Shown here: positions 18,830-27,308 of the stretch, in pieces
Layout of the letters: each line of letters starts with the position of its first letter
Position numbering within the stretch: position 1 is the first letter of the stretch
NCBI GenBank assembly: GCA_020696345.1
Contig: JAEHCK010000004.1
Span: forward strand, 22,916-86,915
DNA: 64,000 nt
Reading direction: 5' to 3'
DNA from: Thermoplasmata archaeon
GTDB taxonomy: Archaea; Thermoplasmatota; Penumbrarchaeia; JAEHCK01
The notes under the pieces: generated by a model
The model's database searches: none
Seen by the model: only the letters and a program-made list of their open reading frames with translations
Told to the model about the DNA's origin: nothing
Position numbers and translations under genes: made by a program

Positions 18830-18848
18830 TTACGGCATGACCACCTCC
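18830..18848 (-). promoter_or_regulatory. Orphan Shine-Dalgarno with two-codon mini-ORF in leader
   Basis: About 115 nt upstream of the 18726 start the leader reads GGAGGTGGTCATGCCGTAA: a full-strength ribosome site followed by ATG, one codon and stop. A matching GGAGGTGGT lies 127 nt upstream of the paralogue (21216-21224). The remainder of 18727-19234 is AT-rich with no gene seen. Confidence 0.4.
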
Positions 18849-19218
18849 ACTTTTCATAGGGGTTTGTTTTGTTTTGGAAAGTTATCAAATTCTTATCAGT
18901 TTTTCTTTTTTTCTCGAATTTATTTTACAAAACTGATTTACAATTTGATTTGCCCCCAGATCATATTATTTTTCAGCCTCCCAGTAATCTGTTCATCAAC
19001 CCATTAGCAAGAAAAAACGAGAATGTTGTTCGATCCTACTCATCAATATATCTATTACTTAGACCTATTCCCTACTCTTCCCAGAATGGGTTTCCTTTCT
19101 ATCCCAAATGGGTTTTTAAATATTTATCTCTTGCTATTAGATAAAAATATTATTTTAAATTAGGATCAATATATCTAATTTTCAATAATTAAGAGATTAA
19201 AATAGAATAATAAAAACA

Positions 19219-19259
19219 AGAAAAAGAAAAAAAGAAGGATAGACAAAATGTCCATCCTT
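19219..19259 (-). terminator. Hairpin plus U-tract terminator of the second GIGT-repeat gene
   Basis: On the minus strand AAGGATGGACA pairs with TGTCTATCCTT (19259-19235), followed by a T-rich run. It lies ~20 nt past the stop at 19282. Confidence 0.65.
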
Positions 19260-19281
19260 TTATTTTCGGATAAATTCTGTT

Positions 19282-21090
19282 TTAATGTACTACACAAACA
19301 TAGTCTCCGTTTCTGTAGAATGCTCCTACTGTTAGTCCACCCGATATGGCTGCTGTATTACTTCCGTATGATGGAAGTCCAACAACATGTAACGCGCTTG
19401 TGGGTGCTGTGGTTCCGATGCCGACGTTTCCATTCGAGGCTACTAATAGGTCTGGTGCTGCCGGTGCAACGTAGGTTTTGAAGGTATAATCGCTTATGCC
19501 ATAATAGGTTTTTAGATCATTGGTTCCGCCCGGATAAGGGTCGCCTCCTGCCTTCCACAACATACCGGTTCCACTTGAATAAGGATTGGAACCCTGTACA
19601 CGATAAGTGTATATGCTACCACCAGTAACATCCACTGGTGTGCTGAGTGTGCAAGCTACCCAGGCGTATTTATTCCCACCAGTAATGGATTGAGTGTGTA
19701 ATAGCGTACCGCCAACTCCTTGACCCGAATAGATTTTCAATGTAAAAGTGGCTGTTGTCGAGGGATTCCGCCACATCAAGTCCAGGCGCGTCAACTGACC
19801 ACTCACTCCGGGTGTGAATGATTGCCAGTTGTCGGAATCACTTGGTTGATAATGGGAAAGGGCGGTCTGGAACTGGTCCAATGCTGCCGGGCCAAAAGAG
19901 TTTCCAGTTGTTACTTCGAATTTGCCAGTAGGGGTTGCGGTTCCGATACCAACTTTACCATTGTTAAGCACTAATTGGTTAGTTCCAGCCACCAGTCCAT
20001 TCGTGGGAAGGTTGAGTATTCCAGTCATGGTGTCGCCAGCCTTTTCTACCCATACATCACCTGCTCCACCTGCAACTAAACCTAGGTTGGTTCGTGCGAT
20101 GGCAGCATTTAGACCAGTGGAGCCGCCATCCCATTTCAATCGATCAGTGTAAGCAGTGTTCCAATTGGAAACCTGTGTGGCAGTTATTCCCCCTGCGGGG
20201 CTTGCACCGTAAACTGGGTCGGTCTCGGTAAAGCTTGTCAAATAACCGTTATTGGCGACATAAGCATCCACTTGTCCTTCTGATAGTTGTGTATTGTCGT
20301 CACCATCAGCGATTCCAGCGGGTATGCCGGAAAGCTCAGACCAGTCGATACCGTCCTTTACGGAAGCAAGAACAGTGGGGTCGGTCTCGTCAGTGTTCGT
20401 GAAATGGTCGAGATCACTAATCTGGCTCTCGGTTATGGAAATACCTGTGCTTTTATCCCATGCACCGAACACCGGGTCGGTCTCGGTGTATGATGTGAGA
20501 TACCCCGCTGTTGCATGATCGCCCCAGCCATAGGCAGTATTCCATTCTGATACATCCGTACCATCTATCCCAAATGCAGTGCTTGCACCAAACACTGGAT
20601 CTGTTTCGGTGTACGAGGTTAGATAACCCACTGTGCTGTGGTCACCCCAGCCGTAGGCGGTATCCCAATTGGCTATTTGTGTACCTGTAATACCTGCCGC
20701 CGGGCTAACACCGAACACGGGGTCGGTCTCGGTGTACGATGACATATACCCGGCCGCTGCATGGTCGCCCCAGCCGTATGCGGTGTTCCATTGGCCAGAA
20801 TTGCCGCCTGTTGCAGTAATGACACCGTTCACGTCCAGCTCAGTTGTGGGCGCTGCAGTCCCGATACCAACCTTGCCATCTGCTGTAATAACCATCCTCT
20901 GTTGACCATTTGTAACGATCCTCAGATCTTGGTTATTTGTCGTTCCAAAAACATCGCTGCTGCTGACTGAATTGCCTTGTGTGCTCCATTTTTTACCGGC
21001 CGCTGCGTTCACCGACGGAGCCAAGGTCATTGTTACAAGCAAAACCAATGTCATAAGCATGATTATTTTTCCAATTTTACTAACTTTCAT
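19282..21090 (-). CDS. Secreted GIGT/tail-fibre-repeat surface protein, paralogue 2
   Basis: This is 602 residues. The signal peptide and first ~145 residues are almost the same as in the 17041-18726 protein. The centre carries more WNTAYGWGDHA and SYTETDPVFGA repeats and several GxVGIGTxxPT modules. A beta-sandwich insert of roughly 120 residues (DNWQSFTPGVSGQLTRLDL...) looks like a carbohydrate-binding or laminin-G-type fold. The chain ends with a last GIGT module and a short tail (YRNGDYVCVVH). GGAGG precedes the ATG by 8 nt. The likely role is an exported fibrous or adhesive protein; the two paralogues differ mainly in their C-terminal binding domains. Confidence 0.85.
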   Translation of the reverse strand: MKVSKIGKIIMLMTLVLLVTMTLAPSVNAAAGKKWSTQGNSVSSSDVFGTTNNQDLRIVTNGQQRMVITADGKVGIGTAAPTTELDVNGVITATGGNSGQWNTAYGWGDHAAAGYMSSYTETDPVFGVSPAAGITGTQIANWDTAYGWGDHSTVGYLTSYTETDPVFGASTAFGIDGTDVSEWNTAYGWGDHATAGYLTSYTETDPVFGAWDKSTGISITESQISDLDHFTNTDETDPTVLASVKDGIDWSELSGIPAGIADGDDNTQLSEGQVDAYVANNGYLTSFTETDPVYGASPAGGITATQVSNWNTAYTDRLKWDGGSTGLNAAIARTNLGLVAGGAGDVWVEKAGDTMTGILNLPTNGLVAGTNQLVLNNGKVGIGTATPTGKFEVTTGNSFGPAALDQFQTALSHYQPSDSDNWQSFTPGVSGQLTRLDLMWRNPSTTATFTLKIYSGQGVGGTLLHTQSITGGNKYAWVACTLSTPVDVTGGSIYTYRVQGSNPYSSGTGMLWKAGGDPYPGGTNDLKTYYGISDYTFKTYVAPAAPDLLVASNGNVGIGTTAPTSALHVVGLPSYGSNTAAISGGLTVGAFYRNGDYVCVVH

Positions 21091-21614
21091 TTATTTTCCT
21101 CCAAATTTTTTTTCTATATATATCTTTATTTTTTCTTGTTATCGAATGCTTTCAAAATTCTAATTCTTTATAATTTTTTTTTAAACAATTCTGGTTTGGG
21201 AAATTCTACTTTTTTACCACCTCCAATAATTAAAAGTTAAATGACGCCCATTGAGATTGAATTATTATTTCTTACATAATTAAAATTATTTTTATTGTTT
21301 TAAAATAAAAATAAAATTGGAATCTCTCGCATATACAATCTAACTCCTTGCCTCCCAATTATCCAATTTTTTCCGCACATTAATAGACGAAAAATAGCCT
21401 TCTAACAAATTTTATCCGATTGCTTTAAAAACATATTGAACTCTCTTAAATTATTCTGCTATTCATTGAGATTTTGAATTATAGGGGCAAGGTATTTCGC
21501 GTATATAGGTATTATGCACAAATTTATTTATTATCAAATATTAAATTAAAATATTGAGAAAATACATAATTTATAAACATCGACTATTTTTATTTTAAGA
21601 ATTTAATGATCCTA
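21091..21614. other. AT-rich gap upstream of the GIGT paralogue
   Basis: The gap of 524 bp holds the leader of the 21090 gene, including GGAGGTGGT at 21216-21224 on the minus strand, and otherwise low-complexity AT-rich DNA. I see no gene or clear repeat. Confidence 0.4.
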
Positions 21615-22277
21615 TTATTTTTCTTTCTTTTTGAGAGCGCGCTTTTTTTTCCGATACTCGCGTTTGGTGGATAATCGGACAAGGTTCAGACTAAGCAAGG
21701 TTTCTAAAAATTTTACGACGCGGTCTAAAACGGGTTCCACATCCTCATGATACTGGTCATCAAGTTCGGTGCAAATACTGGAGATATCATGTTTGCCGTC
21801 ACACATAAGCCATATCTTTGAACCGATCTCATCAAGTGGCCGCCGGATCATGTCGGGCCCGCTAATTTTTTTGTGCAGCCACTCTTCGAACTTTGTAAAA
21901 TTCTTGGGATAAATAAGCACAACTTGCCCGTCATCATCTTCCCATTTCACACGGCCGCGTACAGGGTATAATGATAACAACCGCTGCATTTTCGGGTCTA
22001 GCTCTCCAAATTTTACGGGCATGTGATCGCAGCCATAGTGATCTATTATAATAAAATTATTGGGTTCTTCTCCCAATTTTGGTAATAATAAAAAATTTAT
22101 TGAGTTAAGGATTGTGTGATAATTTGATGAGTTGATGTTGGGTTGATAACTTGATGAATTGATGCTGGTTTGATAATTTGCTGAATTGATAATGGGATGA
22201 TAATTTGCTGAATTGATTCTGGATTGATCAAGAAATTGATATTCCATTAAATTATCATGATATCGACATCTCCTCAA
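21615..22277 (-). CDS. PqqD-domain protein, start uncertain
   Basis: The C-terminal part contains a PqqD-like fold (RRPLDEIGSKIWLMCDGKHDISSICTELDDQY) followed by a basic tail. PqqD-like domains bind peptides or carry substrates to radical SAM, cyclising or E1-like enzymes. The gene lies 30 nt downstream of an E1/ThiF-like gene, which fits a partner role. In the ORF-track version the first ~65 residues are translated 27-bp repeats (INSANYHPI, INSANYQTS, INSSSYQPN), and the start is a TTG. ATG 22022 (MPVKFGELDPK) gives a 135-residue protein without the repeats but lacks an obvious ribosome site. I report the longer frame and regard 22022 as at least equally likely. Confidence 0.7.
   Translation of the reverse strand: MRRCRYHDNLMEYQFLDQSRINSANYHPIINSANYQTSINSSSYQPNINSSNYHTILNSINFLLLPKLGEEPNNFIIIDHYGCDHMPVKFGELDPKMQRLLSLYPVRGRVKWEDDDGQVVLIYPKNFTKFEEWLHKKISGPDMIRRPLDEIGSKIWLMCDGKHDISSICTELDDQYHEDVEPVLDRVVKFLETLLSLNLVRLSTKREYRKKKRALKKKEK
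22096..22245. repeat. 27-bp tandem array at the 5' end of the PqqD-domain gene
   Basis: Five to six units like TTGATGAATTGATGCTGG plus TTGATAA repeat every 27 bp. The period is a multiple of three, so the overlapping minus frame stays open. Confidence 0.8.
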
Positions 22278-22307
22278 ATTATCAAGTCATTGACATCACA
22301 TCAAATA

Positions 22308-23171
22308 CTACAAAATATGATGTGGACAATCGGGGTTAATATCGATCTCTAATTCATCAGCAATATTACGTTTCCCATCATAATAGAACAGATTATGGAT
22401 GATAGCATCGGAGTGCCCCGAGATTATCTTTATGGCCTCGCGCACCTGGATGGCAGATACTATCGCAGTTGTTGTGATCTCTGCCGCCATTTTCTGCTCG
22501 AAAAATGTAATGTCCGTTCCAGTACAGCTGAAGCGTTTCTCCAGGATCTTCATATGTGTTTTGTTCATACCGCATTCTAAACAGCTGGTTTCGGGCGGGA
22601 ATACAACCTGTACCTTTCCTACGAATCCAAGTGTAGCGGCATCAACATATGGGATTTTATTATAATAACTGTGGGCATTAATATGCAGCCTGGCACCGAC
22701 ATTATCCAAACATCCAAGAACTATATCATGGCTCGGGATAAATTCCTCTGGCATATCTTCGATCTTACTGGTGAAATGATCCACTTTGATATCTTTATCC
22801 ATCAGTTTCATCTTTTCTGCCACGACCTCGGCTTTCAAGCGTTTCTTATCTGCATCCAGATCAGAAAAGAACAGGCAGCGGTTCAAATTTGAGCGTACTA
22901 TATAGTCCATATCGATAATAGAAATGTTTCGAAATCCGGATAATATCAGATTTTTTGCCACTTCGTTCCCAATGGCACCAACACCGACCATGAGCACCTT
23001 GGCTTTTTGTATCTTCTCCAGATCCAGCCACGCTATTCTTTTTGTGCGCTCGAATTTATCCTCGTTTAAACTATCTGCGCGAAGGACGAGTGTTTCTGAT
23101 CCGGATTTGGATACATTATTTATTTTTATTTTGGCCTTCGCGTCTTTTGTATTTACCACCTTGGCCGCCAT
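22308..23171 (-). CDS. E1/ThiF-type adenylyltransferase-like enzyme
   Basis: This is 287 residues in the Rossmann fold of E1/MoeB/ThiF enzymes. It has the ATP loop VLMVGVGAIGNEVAKNL, DMDYIVRSNLNR with the conserved Asp and Arg, and CLDNVGARLHIN. A zinc-type CLEC pairs with a late Cys/His cluster (DCPHH). About 15 residues after CLEC lies FSCTG, where eukaryotic UBA-type E1s place the catalytic cysteine (CT). Such enzymes adenylate the C-terminal Gly-Gly of ubiquitin-like or sulfur-carrier proteins. A lysine-rich ~40-residue N-terminal extension precedes the core. It is followed closely by the PqqD-domain gene. Whether the target is a SAMP-like protein, ThiS/MoaD or a peptide cannot be told here. 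Confidence 0.85.
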   Translation of the reverse strand: MAAKVVNTKDAKAKIKINNVSKSGSETLVLRADSLNEDKFERTKRIAWLDLEKIQKAKVLMVGVGAIGNEVAKNLILSGFRNISIIDMDYIVRSNLNRCLFFSDLDADKKRLKAEVVAEKMKLMDKDIKVDHFTSKIEDMPEEFIPSHDIVLGCLDNVGARLHINAHSYYNKIPYVDAATLGFVGKVQVVFPPETSCLECGMNKTHMKILEKRFSCTGTDITFFEQKMAAEITTTAIVSAIQVREAIKIISGHSDAIIHNLFYYDGKRNIADELEIDINPDCPHHIL

Positions 23172-23277
23172 GTTCCATCACCTGCTCTTGTAAGGTTAAA
23201 TAGAACCATTATTTAATGATCTTGTGCAAATGAGTGATTAGTTATAAATAATTAACTAACATGGGAAAATGGTAATT

Positions 23278-23595
23278 GATTGACAGTAGCCGTGATGAGC
23301 TATTGATTGACAGATGCCTGGATTCATTGTTGATTGACAGATACCTTGATTCATTGTTGATTGACAGATGCCTGGATTCATTGTTGATTGACAGATGCCT
23401 TGATTCATTGTTGATTGACAGATACCTTGATTCATTGTTGATTGATAGATGCCTAGCTTTTAAAATAAATTCCAGGAATCACCTCAGCCCGGCAACTGTT
23501 CAGCATCAACCCATCCAGGTATCTGCTCAGCATCAACCCAGCACGGTATCTGCTCAGCATCAACCCATCCAGGTATCTGCTCAGCACCAATTAAG
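23278..23595. repeat. Face-to-face 27-bp tandem arrays with shared centre (locus 2)
   Basis: Seven units with GATTGACAG start at 23278, 23305, 23332, 23359, 23386, 23413 and 23440. The centre CTAGCTTTTAAAATAAATTC follows. Units with CAGCATCAACCC start at 23501, 23528 and 23555 and a last one at 23582, all 27 bp apart. This is the same element as 9612-9796 in the opposite orientation. The 134-aa ORF in the track (23276-23680) is its translation. Confidence 0.92.
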
Positions 23596-23605
23596 CTCCG
23601 CAACA

Positions 23606-26377
23606 TTACAACCATTCTTCTTCTATTGTCACAGATTTATCGAAGTATTGTTCTATAACCTTTTGAACATTCGGGTTTGATTTATCATCCATGATTATTA
23701 TTCCACATGCCCTGGTTATTTTTTTTATACTTTGAATGAGATCTTGAGTAAATTGTCGTATCTTTTCTTCTGTAATGTACGTACTCAGGTTGGTTATATT
23801 ATCTACCAATACAAAGTCGATATTATCAAAATCAAAATTATACAAATTATCTTGGTCATTTTTCTTTTTGTTGAACGCATCCAGCATTCTGTCCAGAGAA
23901 AAGGCTTTATCGATCACACATACATTATCTCCCACCTCATGTTCCACACCGGCGATCGATGTAATGAAATCCAGGAATAGTAGGTTCTTGGTTGGTATGT
24001 TATGTGACCTCAATAATTTATCAATTAAAGTCGATGGATGGTTTATGCAAATATAGATACCCTTAAAATTTTCTTTTGATAGTATCTTAATAAGCGAAAT
24101 ATTTGCACGAATTACATATTTAGGATTTATTTTGACCAATAAGATCTCTTTATGTTTACCATCTAATTTCAAGCCCAATACTTCTTCCAGTTTTCCCACT
24201 GCTTTTGACCATCTATCTTTTTTAATTTCTATCTGACTTAATTTTGAAGTGGATTCGATCTTTTTAAGGTCATCACCGGATTCTTTACTGATCTCCAAAG
24301 CCTTTTCGAAATAGAATTTGGCATTACTCCATGTGCCTAGGATCAATGATAGATCACCAAGATTGATATGTAGATTGATCAATTGGGTCAGGTCCACCTC
24401 GGGCTCCGATGATGATGATGATGGTGTTTGTGATGTTGACATGTCAAGAGCCGAACGATAGTGAAACAGCGCTTCGTCATATGCGCAAAGCTCTTTTGCG
24501 ATCTCAGCTTCTCTTATTGAATAATAAACCGCTTTATCGATGACACCGCCGCAGGAGAAATGATGGGCAAGCTCGACATAATGATCTTTCAAATTTTTAT
24601 GATAAAGTTTCTCGATGCTAGCACCGATCCTAGCGTGTAGTATTTTCTTCCGTCTCGAGCCAAGATCGTTGTAAATAACCTCACGGATCAAAGTATGATC
24701 GAATTTGTATCGATCAACATCCACTTCATGAATTATATTAGCGTTCATTAGTTTCTCGATATTATCTAATAGAAGCTCTTCATTGAGATCCATGGCCTCA
24801 AGCAAAATATCAAAATTAAAGTTACTACCAATGACCGATACATATTTCAATATCTGATCCACAAGGTCGTTATCTTTGGTTACCCTATTTATTCGCATAC
24901 GAATTACTTCAGTGATCGAGTCTGGAATCTCGATCTTGGAAATATCCAATTTTTTATAATGTGTTTTATCTTCCAGATCTATCAAATTCTCCTCCAGTAA
25001 TGATTTCAAGATCTCTTCTACATACAGCGGGTTACCTTCGCTCTTCTGAAAATTAAAACTTATCAATTTTTCAGGGACATCTTCATCAAGAATATTCTTC
25101 ACCACTTGCACGATGTCTTTTCTTGTAAGGCGATCTAAAATGATTTCATTTAAACTATCTTGGAGATTTAACTTCTTTATATTTTCCATCATTGTTTGGA
25201 TGAAGTTCTCACTCTCATTAATGTCTTCAGGGCGATAAGAACCGATTATAACAATATTTTTATCTACCATATTCTGGAATAAATATTGTAATAGCTGAAT
25301 TGACGACCTATCTGCCCAATGCAGGTCATCAATAAATAGAATTAACGGCTTTTTCGAAGCAATGTTTTTTATTAATAAAAGAATGGCTTGGAACATTTTA
25401 TCCTTTTCTGCCACATAATCCATGTCAATTGGCCTAACTTGATATCCGGAGGCTTGGTATTCGGGAATTGATATATTTGAAAGATTTGGCATATTTGGCA
25501 TTTTTGATGCAATTGTCGAGTCTTCAAATTCTGATGAGATCACGTGCATATACCGTTCAAATAACGCAATTTGTTGGCTGCCCAAGGTAGCGGGGTCGAT
25601 GGGTAAAATCAAAACCGCATTATTCAATGCAATATCGTCTTTTAATAATTCGACAAATTTTAAAACATTCTCAAAATTATTTTGCAAAATTAGATATTCC
25701 AGGCCATCGAGTAATACAACACTGTTTTTATTTTTTGAAACGAAATCCTTGATCACCCACCGTAATTTTTCAATGTGTGACGGGTCCAGTGACGGTATCT
25801 CCGTGGGGCTGCGGGTGAGCCAGTACATCTGGGAACTTTCCAGTTCATATTGCTTGTTGACCTCATCTGGATGTGTACGTGTAATGCATAACCCCAAGCG
25901 TTTCGGTTGCATCAATTCCTTGAAGGTATTGAAACTCTTTTTTATATTACTACCTTTGAACAGATAGCTGCCATAGATCGATGTGCCTGCAGATAGAAAT
26001 CCGCGGATCAATGGCATTATACTTATCAACTCGGGCGATACCTTGCAGATGATATCACTTATCTTTTCATTCTCATTTTTGTCATCCATTGATTCCAGAA
26101 GGCCGAACCAATTGCGTAATGCTTCGATAAAAGGCGAATATGGATCCAACCCTTGATGATATTTACATCTCCCTCTAAGATATTGTATATTTTGGTCAGA
26201 ACTCCGATCTACAAATTCTGAGACCAATCTGGTTTTTCCGATTCCCGCTTCACCGCTGAGCAATAATAAAGTGCCTTTGCCAGTACTTGCTTCATTTACC
26301 ATATCTTGGATCTCAGCAAGTTCATTCTTTCGGCCAATAAATTCCTTTGAGGTGATCTTGATCTTAGAAAACTCCAT
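23606..26377 (-). CDS. STAND/AAA ATPase with inserted DUF835-like domain and TPR region
   Basis: This is 923 residues. The N-terminus has an AAA_16-type P-loop (LLLSGEAGIGKTRLVSEF, about 36-53). Residues about 150-300 resemble a DUF835 domain (SSQMYWLTRSP...VVLLDGLEYLI), set between the Walker A and Walker B motifs. Walker B follows at LILFIDDLHWADRSS (about 345). A winged-helix-like region, tetratricopeptide-like helices (about 600-740) and a C-terminal KaiC/DUF835-like domain (NLLFLDFITSIAG...FVLVDNITNL) complete the chain. STAND proteins act as signal-driven switches. The two KaiC-like genes directly upstream on the same strand suggest a common signalling system, which is inference. Confidence 0.82.
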   Translation of the reverse strand: MEFSKIKITSKEFIGRKNELAEIQDMVNEASTGKGTLLLLSGEAGIGKTRLVSEFVDRSSDQNIQYLRGRCKYHQGLDPYSPFIEALRNWFGLLESMDDKNENEKISDIICKVSPELISIMPLIRGFLSAGTSIYGSYLFKGSNIKKSFNTFKELMQPKRLGLCITRTHPDEVNKQYELESSQMYWLTRSPTEIPSLDPSHIEKLRWVIKDFVSKNKNSVVLLDGLEYLILQNNFENVLKFVELLKDDIALNNAVLILPIDPATLGSQQIALFERYMHVISSEFEDSTIASKMPNMPNLSNISIPEYQASGYQVRPIDMDYVAEKDKMFQAILLLIKNIASKKPLILFIDDLHWADRSSIQLLQYLFQNMVDKNIVIIGSYRPEDINESENFIQTMMENIKKLNLQDSLNEIILDRLTRKDIVQVVKNILDEDVPEKLISFNFQKSEGNPLYVEEILKSLLEENLIDLEDKTHYKKLDISKIEIPDSITEVIRMRINRVTKDNDLVDQILKYVSVIGSNFNFDILLEAMDLNEELLLDNIEKLMNANIIHEVDVDRYKFDHTLIREVIYNDLGSRRKKILHARIGASIEKLYHKNLKDHYVELAHHFSCGGVIDKAVYYSIREAEIAKELCAYDEALFHYRSALDMSTSQTPSSSSSEPEVDLTQLINLHINLGDLSLILGTWSNAKFYFEKALEISKESGDDLKKIESTSKLSQIEIKKDRWSKAVGKLEEVLGLKLDGKHKEILLVKINPKYVIRANISLIKILSKENFKGIYICINHPSTLIDKLLRSHNIPTKNLLFLDFITSIAGVEHEVGDNVCVIDKAFSLDRMLDAFNKKKNDQDNLYNFDFDNIDFVLVDNITNLSTYITEEKIRQFTQDLIQSIKKITRACGIIIMDDKSNPNVQKVIEQYFDKSVTIEEEWL

Positions 26378-26490
26378 TTAAATTAACCACCGATTATTTC
26401 CTCTACCAATTTAATTATATTCAATACCAATCCTTGACTTTCTCCTCTCAACTTGGTTTTTTGGTTGGAATACTTAAATATTGAATTAAC

Positions 26491-27177
26491 CTATCGCAAG
26501 CCGGCCTGGACCGAGAATCCTTTCTGAGAAAGATCCACGGCGTGTTTACCAGTGGTATGGTCTGAGCCGCGCATCTTTAGGACCTCTAAATATTTCCTAC
26601 GACCGTCCTCGTATTCAATATTAGATAATATGATCACACCATCTGCGGTGTACGCAATGTCTAGAGGATACTCTTCATTCTGTTTGGACTCACCGGTCAA
26701 AATCGTGACCGCCTGCCAGTTTTTTAATGATGCAGATAGATCATATAAAAATTCACGATAATTAATATTTAAAAGAGTATCCACAACAGTAATCGGGTCG
26801 ATCACTATACGTTGTGGCATGATCTCAGCGATCTTATCCTCGATAAAATTACGAAGCTTATGGGGCTGTTTTTTTATAACCGAGCTCAGATCCAGGTATT
26901 TGATCTCATTACCCAAATAATCCTTATTAACGAATTCATATCTGGAAGTGAACCGGAGCATCCATTGTGTGGGTTCACTGAAAGTCGTAAAATATAATCC
27001 TTGTTCACCATTCCTTGCACCTTCGAACAAGAACTGGAGTGAAAAGGTCGTTTTGCCGGTGCCTGGGTTGCCTGCCAAAAGTATTGTTGACGGGAACGGG
27101 AAACCACCTTCTAACATCTCGTCCAAACCAGGAATCCCACTTTCAATTCGAACAAAATCAACGGTCATTGTTATCAC
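26491..27177 (-). CDS. KaiC-like single-domain ATPase
   Basis: This is 228 residues of the KaiC/RecA superfamily. It opens with IPGLDEMLEGGFPFPSTILLAG and has an intact Walker A (GNPGTGKTTFSLQFL). Walker B-like RIVIDPITVV and the C-terminal DGVIILSNIEYEDGRRKYLEVLKMRG typical of archaeal KaiC-like proteins follow. These proteins usually act in signalling or as assembly ATPases. The ORF starts at GTG 27177 with GAGG about 4 nt upstream; the in-frame ATG 27168 is an alternative. It sits between a second KaiC-like gene and the large STAND ATPase, all on the minus strand with gaps of 110-130 nt. Confidence 0.9.
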   Translation of the reverse strand: MITMTVDFVRIESGIPGLDEMLEGGFPFPSTILLAGNPGTGKTTFSLQFLFEGARNGEQGLYFTTFSEPTQWMLRFTSRYEFVNKDYLGNEIKYLDLSSVIKKQPHKLRNFIEDKIAEIMPQRIVIDPITVVDTLLNINYREFLYDLSASLKNWQAVTILTGESKQNEEYPLDIAYTADGVIILSNIEYEDGRRKYLEVLKMRGSDHTTGKHAVDLSQKGFSVQAGLR

Positions 27178-27308
27178 ATTGCCTCATCGGATGAACTGTT
27201 TTAAATTATATTCAAATAACTTTCACACTAATCTTTATTAAATTCTAATTTATCGAAACCAATCCTTTCTTATAAATAGTATCTAATTACCAATACAAAT
27301 AATTTTTG

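Noticed and set aside
23276-23680. 134-aa plus-strand ORF with LLIDRCLDS repeats
   Set aside because: It is the translation of the 27-bp tandem array, which has a period divisible by three, and its end overlaps the STAND ATPase gene antisense.
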